Assembly (NCBI RefSeq): GCF_001547935.1
Contig: NZ_AP014636.1
Span: 186,001-250,000, forward strand
Reading direction: 5' to 3'
DNA from: Vibrio tritonius
GTDB taxonomy: Bacteria; Pseudomonadota; Gammaproteobacteria; Enterobacterales; Vibrionaceae
Length of the DNA: 64,000 nucleotides
Below, piece by piece: positions 44,247-54,300 of the stretch. Both the position numbers and the translations under genes were made by a program. Each line of letters begins with the position of its first letter. Position 1 is the stretch's first letter. The notes beneath the pieces were generated by a model that ran no database searches, was not told the origin of the DNA, and worked only from the letters and a program-made list of their open reading frames with translations.

Positions 44247-47200
44247 AGCTTACCCAGTCAAACCTTCCCGAAAGGTTACCATTATCTACCGATCAATACC
44301 GAATTTGGTTCTTACACCAATTAGATGGCTCATTGAATCACTTTAATATCAACTTTGCGTTCAATATTGAAGGCCCCCTCAACCTAGACTCTTTACACTC
44401 GGCGTTAACCGACTTGGCACGACGACACGAAACCATGCGAACATCATTTCTTTCACAAGATGGTGTGCCTTATTTAAATGTTGCGCCGGAAAGTGACTAT
44501 CAAGCAGACATGCCTGTTTATGAACTTGACGCAACACAATGGGGTGACTCTGGAGAGTTGGATAAACATATAAGAGACGAGTTCAACAAATTAGGCAAAG
44601 AGCCGTTTAAACTCGATCGGGACCATATGTTTCGAGTGACAGTATATAAATTGTCAGAAACCAGCTTTCGCATGCTTTTTACTATTCATCATATTATTGC
44701 TGACTTTGATTCTCTGAAGCTCCTTTTAAAAGAGCTATTTCATTGTTACAGAGTTAGAGTTAAAGGTGATGTAGAGCCTTTGATGCCTCTAACTGTGCAG
44801 TATTCTGACTATGCTTTTTGGCAAAATGAAAGGTTACGCAGTGGAAAGCTTGATGGGCAACTGAAGTATTGGCAGGAAGAGTTATCAGGTGAACTGCCTG
44901 TCCTGCGAATGCCAATGGATCGCCCTCGTGGAGTAATGGCTACCAATAATGGTGCGACAAAGCGTATAACTTTTAGTCAAACGTTAACAGATAAGTTAAC
45001 AGAATTGAGTAAACAGAATTCTGTCACGTTGTTTATTACACTTATTTCGGCGTATCAAGTACTGCTGCATAAATACACGAAACAAGAAGACATTAACATT
45101 GGTACACCAATCACAACCCGTAACCAGGAAGAACTAAAAGATTTAGTTGGTTTGTTTATTAACACCCTAGTATTGAAGTCTGATCTTACAGGTGACCCCA
45201 GTTTTCTCGAGCTGTTACAGCGAAACCGGAAAATAGCGTTCAGTGCGTTTTCTCGTCAAGATATTCCTTATGAAAAGTTGGTATCCGAGCTTAATCCTGA
45301 TCGTAACCTAAATTACAACCTATTTTTTCAAACCATGGTGATGTTTCTCGAGCCGGATAATCACGATATGGAGATGGTTCCTGGTGTGTCTGTATCGCCG
45401 TTTGAAATAGACAAAAAGACGACAACTTTTGAACTTACTCTGTCTTTCTCATATGTCGGTACGGCTTTGACACTGTTGGTTGACTACAACACAGACCTTT
45501 ACAATGAATCGACAATTGCTTACCTGTTGACTCGCTTTGAATACTTGCTCGATGAGCTGACGAATTCGCCAAGTAAACCTATCAAATCTGTCAATTTACT
45601 TAAGCCGAGCGAAAGAGAAGAAATGCTTGCAGCCTATTCTGGGACTCAAACAGAACGGCTTGGGTGCGAAACGTTTAATACTATCTGGGCGAAGCGTGTA
45701 GAAGATACACCCGACTTAGTTGCAATTGTTGAGGGTAATACATCACTGACATATCGTCAGGTCGATGACAAGGTTTCTTTGCTGGCGAGAAAACTTGTGG
45801 GGCAGGGAGTGAGCGCAGGTTCTCTGATTCCCGTTGTAGCCAATAGAAACATTGATATGGTTGTCGCGTTTTTGGCTGTTCTCAAGTGCGGTGCTGCTTA
45901 CGTTCCTTTGAATCCTTCTCACCCAGTTGAGAGACTTGCCAATATTGTTGCTCAAACCAAATCCAGACTTGTGATCTTGACGCAAGAGAATAGTGAGATT
46001 ACGTCAGCAGTAGCGTGTCCTACAGTAAGTGTGAAAACACTCATGGAAGCGCCGATGGGTACGGCTGAAGTTGTGGATTCGATTCAGCATCCTCTTGATT
46101 TAGCTTATGTAATTTTTACCTCGGGTTCTACTGGTAGCCCTAAAGGGGTAATGGTCAGCCATGATAGTATAGTTAACCATTGTGAAAACATGGTGGAACG
46201 ATTTGAATTAAACTCCTTTGACAGAGTGCTCCAATTTACTGCACCAAGTTTCGATGTATCTGTTCAAGAAATTTTTCCAACTCTCATGCAGGGTGCGGCG
46301 CTTGTTCTATGGGATCAGGACGGTATTGAAGGTACAGAGACCTTCTTTAGCTGGCTGGAAGACAAAAAAGTAAGTGTTCTTAATTTAACTACTGCACATT
46401 GGCATAACCTAGTCGCAGATGCCACCCATGACAATTTGAATTTTCCTGAATCGCTCAAGCTTGTCATCGTTGGCGGTGAAAAAGCTTCCGTTGCAACGTT
46501 GCGAGATTGGTCGTCAATGGTGGAAGGTAAAATTCGTTGGATTAATGACTATGGTCTGACCGAAACAACAGTTACAGCAACCATGTATGAGCATTCAAAT
46601 TCGACGTTTGAAGCGGATTCAGTGCCTATTGGTACCCCGCTTAACAACGTATCTATCTACGTACTGGATGAGCAAATGAATCCTGTCCCAAGAGGAATTT
46701 ACGGTGATATATACATTGGAGGGCGTGGTGTTGCGATGGGTTATTATGGTAATCCTGAGCTTACTAAAGAGAAATTTACAAAAAATCCATTTTCAAGCGG
46801 GCGCATCTTCAATACAGGCGATGTAGGTCGCATTAATTTGGATGGTTCACTGGAATTCGATAGTCGTAATGATCTTCAAGTCAAAATTCGAGGGAATAGA
46901 GTAGAACTAGAAGAGATTGAGAAGCACCTAATGATGTTAGACAACGTCAAAAAGGTTTTCCTTCGAGTATGTAGCGCGAAAAATAATGGGCAGAAATCAA
47001 TTGCAGCCTACCTAGTGCTAAGTACGCAAACTGTTGGAGCTTCTGAAATCAAGGAGAGATTGAGTCAAATCTTACCTGATTATATGGTGCCTTCTAGTTT
47101 TGTGGTGATGGACGACTTTCCACTAACCTCACATGGTAAAGTTGACCAAAAACAGCTACCAGAGCCGAATATGTTGGAGGTTCGTACTACTGAGCAATAT

Positions 47201-48253
47201 ATAGCCCCTGTAACCGAAACAGAGCAAAAAATCGCTTTGTTATGGGCTGATCTATTAGGTAGAGAACAGATCGGTAGAGCTTCATCCTTTTTTGATATCG
47301 GTGGTGATTCTCTGATTGCTACAACATTGATCAGTCGATTGAAATCAGAGTGCGGCATTAATATTCCACTTCGGCTGCTATTTGAGCATCCCAAGCTTCA
47401 AGATTTAGCAGGCTATTTAGACCAACATACTCTCCCTACTAATAGTGAAAAGCAGAACTTAATCAAGCTTCAAACAGCTGGAGAAGGAACGCCTTTATTT
47501 TATGTTCATCCGGTTGGGGGCACCGTGAGTTGTTACTTCGGGCTTAGTCGTCGTTTAGGTCAGTCTCACCCATTCTATGCTTTGCAGGCACATGCAATGA
47601 CCTATGAGGATTATAGCTTTAAAACCGTTGAGCATATGGCCGAACTGTACCTAGAGGAGATTCGTGCTGTTCAGCCTCATGGTCCTTACCGGTTAGGTGG
47701 ATGGTCAATGGGTGGTTTTATTGCCTATGAGATTGCTTGCTTATTAAAGGCTCAGGGAGAAGAAGTTATTGAGCTATCAATGATTGACACTTACTTAACT
47801 AAAACGCGTGTCGCTGATGAAAAAATAGTGATGTTCAACTTTGTTCTCCAGTTGGCCGCATTGCCGGGCAAATCGGTCAGTGAAGAATACTTACTTAGCT
47901 GGCAAGACAAAACGTTCGAATTTGAAGACGTTTGTACAGAGCTACGCAAGCTCAACCTAATTCCGGAAGAGACTCCAGATGATTACATTCTTCATCTATT
48001 TAATGTGTATATGGCCACCGTTGAAGCATTCAAGAAGTACGATCCTAACCCAGAAGCGCCAATTGACGTTAATCAAGCCGTACTGTTTAGGGCGCATGAT
48101 TCTCATGAGGAGCAAGGGATCTGGCCCAAGCTAGTCAACAATGTAGAACTACATCATATTAATGCTGACCACTTTGGAATTGTTCATCACCCTGAGGTTT
48201 CAGAGGTTATTAGCAGAATTAGTCGTGTATCAAATATGGAAGTTACAAAATAA
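44222..48253 (+). CDS. NRPS, C-A-T-TE
   Basis: 1343 aa. C domain about 15-450, catalytic HHIIADF (His156, His157, Asp161; F replaces the usual G). A domain about 475-975 with FTSGSTGSPKG, NDYGLTETT and GRNDL-like RNDLQVKIRGNRVE. T domain Ser1030 (IGGDSL). TE about 1080-1343 with Ser1162 (GWSMGG), Asp in SMIDTY and His in NADHFGIVHH. By eye the A-domain code is D-V-Q-N-I-G-D-V-T-K, which I cannot assign. It is encoded second but has the only in-line TE, so it should be the last module and release the product by hydrolysis or cyclisation. It lies 35 nt after the PKS. Confidence 0.95.
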   Translation: MDISMQDLELTQSNLPERLPLSTDQYRIWFLHQLDGSLNHFNINFAFNIEGPLNLDSLHSALTDLARRHETMRTSFLSQDGVPYLNVAPESDYQADMPVYELDATQWGDSGELDKHIRDEFNKLGKEPFKLDRDHMFRVTVYKLSETSFRMLFTIHHIIADFDSLKLLLKELFHCYRVRVKGDVEPLMPLTVQYSDYAFWQNERLRSGKLDGQLKYWQEELSGELPVLRMPMDRPRGVMATNNGATKRITFSQTLTDKLTELSKQNSVTLFITLISAYQVLLHKYTKQEDINIGTPITTRNQEELKDLVGLFINTLVLKSDLTGDPSFLELLQRNRKIAFSAFSRQDIPYEKLVSELNPDRNLNYNLFFQTMVMFLEPDNHDMEMVPGVSVSPFEIDKKTTTFELTLSFSYVGTALTLLVDYNTDLYNESTIAYLLTRFEYLLDELTNSPSKPIKSVNLLKPSEREEMLAAYSGTQTERLGCETFNTIWAKRVEDTPDLVAIVEGNTSLTYRQVDDKVSLLARKLVGQGVSAGSLIPVVANRNIDMVVAFLAVLKCGAAYVPLNPSHPVERLANIVAQTKSRLVILTQENSEITSAVACPTVSVKTLMEAPMGTAEVVDSIQHPLDLAYVIFTSGSTGSPKGVMVSHDSIVNHCENMVERFELNSFDRVLQFTAPSFDVSVQEIFPTLMQGAALVLWDQDGIEGTETFFSWLEDKKVSVLNLTTAHWHNLVADATHDNLNFPESLKLVIVGGEKASVATLRDWSSMVEGKIRWINDYGLTETTVTATMYEHSNSTFEADSVPIGTPLNNVSIYVLDEQMNPVPRGIYGDIYIGGRGVAMGYYGNPELTKEKFTKNPFSSGRIFNTGDVGRINLDGSLEFDSRNDLQVKIRGNRVELEEIEKHLMMLDNVKKVFLRVCSAKNNGQKSIAAYLVLSTQTVGASEIKERLSQILPDYMVPSSFVVMDDFPLTSHGKVDQKQLPEPNMLEVRTTEQYIAPVTETEQKIALLWADLLGREQIGRASSFFDIGGDSLIATTLISRLKSECGINIPLRLLFEHPKLQDLAGYLDQHTLPTNSEKQNLIKLQTAGEGTPLFYVHPVGGTVSCYFGLSRRLGQSHPFYALQAHAMTYEDYSFKTVEHMAELYLEEIRAVQPHGPYRLGGWSMGGFIAYEIACLLKAQGEEVIELSMIDTYLTKTRVADEKIVMFNFVLQLAALPGKSVSEEYLLSWQDKTFEFEDVCTELRKLNLIPEETPDDYILHLFNVYMATVEAFKKYDPNPEAPIDVNQAVLFRAHDSHEEQGIWPKLVNNVELHHINADHFGIVHHPEVSEVISRISRVSNMEVTK

Positions 48254-48269
48254 ATCCACGGAGTAACAA

Positions 48270-48788
48270 ATGGAAATTGTATTAAAAGTAATAGGGTATT
48301 TTTTTCTATGGACCTTATATTCATATATATGTCACGTGATAGCTCATGTCCGTTTCAAATATAACTTCTTACAGTATTTTCACATGAAGCATCACGCTTA
48401 CAATTATGACGATACATTTTGGCCACCTTGGCATGACTATTTTTTTTGGTTCGGTGATTTTCGTTCATCTATGGATGTATATTTTACCTTCACTTTGCCA
48501 TTAATTGTACTGACATTCTTTGATCCAGTCCCAGGAGCAATCCTTTTGGCATTTCACTATGTTTATGAAGTATTCCTCAGCCGAACGGTATTAGATCATA
48601 ATCCTAAAATTACTGGAAAAATAACGCGCTTTATACCTATTGGTTCATTTCACTTGAAGCACCATACCAATGTTCGTTGTAATTTTTCTTTCTACATAAC
48701 GTTGTGGGACTACTTATTTAAAACGGATGAAAAGGCAGTAAAGGTGAAACGTCAGAACCGTCGCCTGAAAGCATCACAAGCATCGTAA
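48270..48788 (+). CDS. Membrane di-iron fatty-acid hydroxylase / sterol-desaturase family
   Basis: 172 aa, short for the family. Conserved His clusters: HVIAH (near 23-27), HMKHH (near 38-42), HYVYEVF (near 97), and FHLKHHTNVRCNFSF with ITLWDYLF at the end. Three to four membrane helices. Such enzymes use a di-iron centre and O2 to hydroxylate or desaturate C-H bonds of lipids. Within this cluster a lipid or acyl precursor, or the peptide-polyketide itself at the membrane, is the likely substrate. It is 16 nt after the NRPS and 27 nt before the monooxygenase, so in the same operon. Confidence 0.85.
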   Translation: MEIVLKVIGYFFLWTLYSYICHVIAHVRFKYNFLQYFHMKHHAYNYDDTFWPPWHDYFFWFGDFRSSMDVYFTFTLPLIVLTFFDPVPGAILLAFHYVYEVFLSRTVLDHNPKITGKITRFIPIGSFHLKHHTNVRCNFSFYITLWDYLFKTDEKAVKVKRQNRRLKASQAS

Positions 48789-48815
48789 TGGAAATCAATA
48801 TTGTAGAGAAATAAA

Positions 48816-50024
48816 ATGCCAAGTATACAAGACAAACTGAATAGCCTAACGCCTGAACAGCGCGAAAAGTTACTACAAAAAGCAAGAAACAAAAGGGCAT
48901 CAGAGCAAGCTGAAGACAAAGCACAGCCCACGATAAATGCCTGTGATATGGACTTTTCGCTTATTTTCTTTTCCGGGAACGGTTCAAGTAATGAACCCAA
49001 CAAATATGAGCTGTTAATTAAAGCAGCAAAATTTGCCGATGTTAATGGTTTTAGTGCTGTTATTACACCGGAGCGTCATTTACAGCCTGTAGGTGGGTTA
49101 TTTCCAAACCCTTCTGTATTGAGCTCAGCACTAGCAATGGTCACCGAACGAATACAGTTGCGTGCAGGTAGTGTAATTATTCCATTACATAACCCTATCA
49201 GAGTAGCCGAAGAGTGGTCTTTGGTTGATAATTTGTCTAATGGACGTGCCGCGATCTCTTTGGCGACTGGCTGGCACCCGGCAGATTACATTCTGGCCCC
49301 TGAATTATACGAAGATCGACGCCAGGTAACATTTGACAATGTGGATCTCATTCGTCGCCTATGGGAAGGAGAGAAAGTCTCAACTAAGGACATTACTGGG
49401 AATACCGTAGAGGTTCAAACCTTGCCACGTCCTATTCAGCCAACACTACCTATGTTCTTAACGTCCAGTGGTAACCCTGAAACTTGGAAAAAAGCTGGCG
49501 AAATGGGCATGAACGTACTGTGTTCATTGACTAACCATTCTTTTGAAAGCTTACAGGAAAATATCACCTTATATCGTGAAGCACGAGAGCAGAGTGGTCA
49601 TGATCCTCAAACGGGTATTGTCTCAACAATGGTGCATACATTTGTGGGTAAAACGAATGAAGAAGTGAAAGGCAAAGTAAAAGAACCTCTTCGTGGATTT
49701 TTGAACGACTATATAAACCAAAACGATACGTTGAACCCATTTAAGGATAAGAACCAGGCTGTTAGAGATGTTATTGATAATGAGCGTGAGGCATTGATTA
49801 GTTACGCATTTGAAAAACATTTTTCGCAAACATCCATGATGGGTTCCAAGCAGAAATGCATTTCCATGGTTGAAAAGCTCCATGCATTAGGCGTTAACGA
49901 AATTGCGTGTTTGATCGATTTCGGTCTAGGTCAGGAAGATATTATGCAAGGGTTAGTTGAGTTAGCAGACATGAAGTCTGTATTTGCACCTGTTCAGGCC
50001 AGTTTGAGCGCTGAAATAGCATAA
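48816..50024 (+). CDS. Luciferase-like FMN monooxygenase, MupA/Atu3671 type
   Basis: 402 aa. A helical N-terminal segment of about 45 residues (SLTPEQREKLLQKARNKR) precedes a bacterial-luciferase-like TIM barrel: DFSLIFFSGNGSS, FSAVITPERHLQPVGGLFPNP, LRAGSVIIPLHNPIRVAEEW, ISLATGWHPADY and MFLTSSGNPETW. This is the group found in PKS/NRPS lines, where it hydroxylates carrier-bound acyl chains using FMNH2 and O2; often it is a domain inside the megasynthase, here a free protein. A reductase partner would have to come from elsewhere. The N-terminal segment resembles the docking-like linker of in-line versions. Confidence 0.9.
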   Translation: MPSIQDKLNSLTPEQREKLLQKARNKRASEQAEDKAQPTINACDMDFSLIFFSGNGSSNEPNKYELLIKAAKFADVNGFSAVITPERHLQPVGGLFPNPSVLSSALAMVTERIQLRAGSVIIPLHNPIRVAEEWSLVDNLSNGRAAISLATGWHPADYILAPELYEDRRQVTFDNVDLIRRLWEGEKVSTKDITGNTVEVQTLPRPIQPTLPMFLTSSGNPETWKKAGEMGMNVLCSLTNHSFESLQENITLYREAREQSGHDPQTGIVSTMVHTFVGKTNEEVKGKVKEPLRGFLNDYINQNDTLNPFKDKNQAVRDVIDNEREALISYAFEKHFSQTSMMGSKQKCISMVEKLHALGVNEIACLIDFGLGQEDIMQGLVELADMKSVFAPVQASLSAEIA

Positions 50025-50080
50025 GTAAAGTAGTAGGAGAAGTGCCTACCATCAAAAGGGAAATTGTAGGAGATTCACCC

Positions 50081-51289
50081 GTGTTAAACAATCACCGTTT
50101 TATATACTTCGGAATAATGACAGCAACGATGTTGGATTCATTTGCTGTAGGAATCCTTTTGCCAGTATTGCCATTTATAGTATTGGACTTGGGGGAAAAT
50201 GCTTTTTGGGTTGGTGCACTATTTAGTATTCAGTTTATTGGTGGAGCGCTAGGCTCACCAATTCTAGGTAAGCTGTCAGATAGCATCCCTCGGGTTGCGT
50301 TGTTGATATTGAGCTTAGCTTGTATCGCCTTGGGAAATTGGGCACTACTTTGGGCTTCCTCCGTGTTTGTGTTATTTGCTGTTCGAGCTGTTGTAGGATT
50401 TATGAGCTCGAATTTGGTGATTTTTGAGTCAATAATTTCAGAAATTTCATCTGATGATGACAGAAGTGCTGGATTAGCCAGACTACGTATCGGTTCTACA
50501 ATTGGCCTTATCCTCGGGCCAGCATTTGCTGTAGTGGTAGGCCAAATGAGCTTCGTCGATCCTCATACGGATATGATTATTGTTGCTTCGGCAGTTAGTT
50601 CAGTTATTCCTTTTATTATCGCTCTTACTTTCAAAGGTGAAATAACCAAGCTTCACGCATCGCACAGTAGCCGTCTACCTTATTCTAAGGTGTTTAAAAC
50701 TTTCCGCAGTAATGCACAAGTTCGAGATTTCTCGTTAATTAAAATGCTCGTAGCGGTCTGTTTTGGGTTGATTATGGCTGTTGTCCCCGTATGGTCAGAA
50801 CAAGTTCTGGGATGGACGTCGACAGAAGTATCAAATTTGATGCTTACATTTGGTTTATCCCTATTGTCAGTGCAAATCTTTATCGCGTTTGGCAAAGCAA
50901 AATGGTTGAACAGTATGGCTGCATTGGTTATTGCATGTTTTATTGTAATTCCGGGGCTAGCATTGGCTATATTTTGGTCGAGCGGCTGGTCTTTAATCAT
51001 TCTAAGTAGTGTGACTGGTCTTAGTTCAGCGGTGGTTAATATCACTGTACCTGCCACGATTAGCCGACTGAGTTACGGCAATGTTGGAGTCATGTTAGGC
51101 CTTATGTCTACAGTTGTGTTGATTGGTAGTACTGCAGGGCCAATGATATTTGGTTTGGTTTATGACTACTTTGGCTACGGATGGAGCCTGTTCTGTGGCC
51201 TGATTTCAGCAGCTTATGCTACTTGCCTTGCTATAAAGCATTCTCGCAGAGTTGAAGTCGCTCCAACTTTGTCGCAAGAGCAAGCTTAA
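50081..51289 (+). CDS. MFS exporter, drug:H+ antiporter type
   Basis: 402 aa from the GTG at 50081, chosen for TAGGAGA 7 nt upstream; an earlier GTG at 50042 has its AGGAGA too close. Twelve hydrophobic helices. DSFAVGILLPVLPF in helix 1 and GKLSDSIPRVALL in loop 2-3 resemble TetA/multidrug MFS antiporters, as does RAVVGFMSSN (motif B region). It likely exports the cluster product and may give self-resistance. It is encoded between the monooxygenase and the giant NRPS, and two hairpins follow its stop. Confidence 0.9.
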   Translation: MLNNHRFIYFGIMTATMLDSFAVGILLPVLPFIVLDLGENAFWVGALFSIQFIGGALGSPILGKLSDSIPRVALLILSLACIALGNWALLWASSVFVLFAVRAVVGFMSSNLVIFESIISEISSDDDRSAGLARLRIGSTIGLILGPAFAVVVGQMSFVDPHTDMIIVASAVSSVIPFIIALTFKGEITKLHASHSSRLPYSKVFKTFRSNAQVRDFSLIKMLVAVCFGLIMAVVPVWSEQVLGWTSTEVSNLMLTFGLSLLSVQIFIAFGKAKWLNSMAALVIACFIVIPGLALAIFWSSGWSLIILSSVTGLSSAVVNITVPATISRLSYGNVGVMLGLMSTVVLIGSTAGPMIFGLVYDYFGYGWSLFCGLISAAYATCLAIKHSRRVEVAPTLSQEQA

Positions 51290-51300
51290 ATCGTTATAGG

Positions 51301-51361
51301 CTGGAGGCGTTCTTGCCTCCAGTCCCTCTTCTTATATTGGGTGAGCCTCTACATCACCCAA
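51301..51361 (+). other. Two tandem hairpins between exporter and giant NRPS
   Basis: CTGGAGGC (51301-51308) pairs with GCCTCCAG (51315-51322), and TTGGGTGA (51337-51344) pairs with TCACCCAA (51354-51361). Both are perfect 8-bp stems. The first is followed by a pyrimidine tract rather than a pure T-run. They may cause partial termination, processing or protection at the junction of the operon halves. Confidence 0.6.
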
Positions 51362-51387
51362 CACCACCTAGTTGTGAGAAATGTGAT

Positions 51388-54300
51388 ATGAATGAACTTT
51401 CGACTCTGTCACCTATACAAAAAGATATTTACCTTGATGAAAAATCCGGTTCTAAGCAAAATTATAGCGTTGGTTTACATTGCCGGATTGATAAAGAATT
51501 CACACCTGAAGGAATCAATCAGGCTTTAGAAAAACTTGAATCAATTCTTGCGAGTTATTTTGAGCCTGTGTGGTGTGCAGAAAAACAAGACAAACCGCCT
51601 TTCCCTTGTTATGAGTATTTCATTCACACTGCTGACAGTGACAACTTTATTGATTCGTTGACAGAACCTCCTTTTGATTTTTCACAGCAGTTACTTCGCG
51701 TGTATTTCATCCATCAGCGAGACCATAATGAGTTAGTCGTGCTTAGTCACCATATCGTTATGGATGGTGAATCTATAGCTACATTGTGCGCTGAGATACT
51801 ACGAATTGCAAAATCTCCTCAGACAGAAGCAAGCTCTATTACTTTGCATGAAAGTAGCGAAAGTGACTTGCTTTGTTCAGGTTTCGACAATCCAAAAGTG
51901 ATTGATTATTGGAAAGAGAATGTTTGCGTATCTGAATCGATAGTTGATGAGCTTGATCATTCAAACGCATCTGACACTCAGTTGATTCGTTCTTCAATCC
52001 GTTCTGAACAGCAGGTATCTGCTCTTTGTCGTCAACTAAGAGTGACTGAACCATTTCTATTTAAATGTTTATTTGGTTTGGCTCTTTCGGAGCTTTACAG
52101 TATCGAAGGAAGCCTATTAATCAATGAAGTAGTTAACTATCGAACAAGCTCTATGAGGGGGAAGTTGGGTTGTTATTCAGGTATCACTCCTTTTATTTTG
52201 CCTCCTCCGATTCAAACACATTTGGCACTTGAATGGTTTAATCAGGCAAAGGATAGTCAGCGAAACCGAAAAGGAATGGAGAAAATATCCCAGTTTCAAT
52301 CGTCACGCATAGGGCTCAACCAAAATGGCATTAGAGCGATATACAATTTCCATAGTTATTCCCAGCAGATCCTGTCTGGCGATGTTGCATTAATTGATTC
52401 GGTCACAAGTGAGAATCCTCGAGCAATTCAGTTTTACCTATATCATGACAACTCAACTCGTTATGTGTTGTGTTCCCACCCACAAGGGAAGGCGTTTGCC
52501 AAAAGTATAATTGAAACGGTGAACGTCTTATTGGAGCAACTGATTCATGATGTTAATCAGCCTCTTTGTAAGCTTAACATCATTGGTGCCCCTGATTGTC
52601 ACACCCTAGATGCGCTAAACGAAACAGACAAAGATTTCGATGAAGTAAGCACGCTAACTCAGCTGTTTGATCTACAGGTTAAGAAAACACCACATTCAGT
52701 TGCTGTGGCTGATCATAATGCAGAATTTACTTTTACCGAGCTGAAACAACGTGTCGATGCTTTTGCCAGCTATCTGGTTCGTCAGGGTGTAAGGCCTGGC
52801 GACCGAGTGGGAATCTTTTTGGATCGCTCGGTGCATATGTTAATTGGCGTTTTGGGTATCGTTAAGAGCGGTGCGGCTTATGTACCACTAGACACAGATT
52901 ATCCAGACTCTCGACTGACTTACATTATTGAAGATGCCGCGATTAGCAATCTTGTTGTTGATAAAAAGAACTGCGATACGGCCAAGTCGTGGGGTGCAGT
53001 ATCTGACGATAAGCTGTTCATTATTGATGATGAAAGTATGCTTAAAGTTCTCGAAGAAGAGTTGGTACAAACTGAAGCATTGGATAGTCGTCAGGACTCA
53101 GATAACACAGCTTATGTTATCTACACCTCAGGTTCAACGGGTAACCCGAAAGGTGTAATGCTAGCACACAAGGGTGTTGTCAACCGATTAGCATGGATGC
53201 AGGATTATTTTAAACTCGATCCAAATGATACGATTTTACAAAAAACACCTTTTGGCTTTGATGTCTCTGTGTGGGAGCTATTCTGGGGTCCGATAGTAGG
53301 CGTTCGAACATTTTTCGCTAAATCGGGTGGTCATAAAGATCCTAACTATTTGGCTGAGGTGGTCGAACAGGAACAGGTGACAACGATACATTTTGTCCCC
53401 TCTATGCTGCAGTTGTTCTTACAGTGTGAAAACATCACAAGGTCTCATAGTTTACGTCATATCATATGTAGTGGTGAAGCTTTGGGGGCTGATACTTATA
53501 ACCAAGCCATTCAACTTATCCCTCAGGCTAACGTCATTAACTTGTATGGCCCGACCGAAGCATCCATTGATGTTACGTGTTGGCAAGGAGAACCAGGTAA
53601 AGAATATACACGTATTCCCATTGGTCGAGCGATAGATAACACTCAATGCCATGTTCTCAGCCGGTACAAGAAGCGTCTGCCTTATGGATTTGCAGGCGAG
53701 CTCTATCTCGGAGGTGTGCAACTGGCCCAAGGTTACCTCGGGAAGCCCGATCTGACCGCTGACAAGTTTGTGTCTGATTTTATAAGGTGTGAGGGTGAGA
53801 ATCGCCTTTACCGCACTGGCGACCTGGTGCGCTATGGTCTGGATGGAAATATTGACTACCTGGGTCGAATAGACGATCAAGTCAAAATTCGTGGTTTGCG
53901 AATCGAGTTAGGGGAAATTGAGCAACAGATAATTGGGCACTCAGATGTAAGTAATGCAGTCGTTGTTGCTAAGGATGATCATCATGGTCAAAAAATCTTG
54001 TTGGCCTATTTCACATCAAAAAATGACACGGATGAGGTTACGATTGTTAATGACGTCAAAGCTCATCTAAAACGGGTATTGCCCGATTATATGCTACCGT
54101 CCGGATATCTAAATGTTCCGGCCATTCCGTTGTCCCCAAATGGAAAGGTTAACCGTAGAGCTTTGCCAGATTTCGATCTAGCGTATGTTGAGGGGGAGTA
54201 CCAATCACCCCAAACTGAAACTGAGACTGCACTGTGTGAGATCTGGGCTAGTTTGCTCGGTTTAGAACCTCAACAAGTTGGTCGAAATGCCAACTTCTTT

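Noticed and set aside
51313..51387. N-terminal extension of the giant NRPS from a TTG
   Set aside because: It would translate the two intercistronic hairpins and gives a Pro-rich segment with no similarity to C domains; the ATG at 51388 is preferred.
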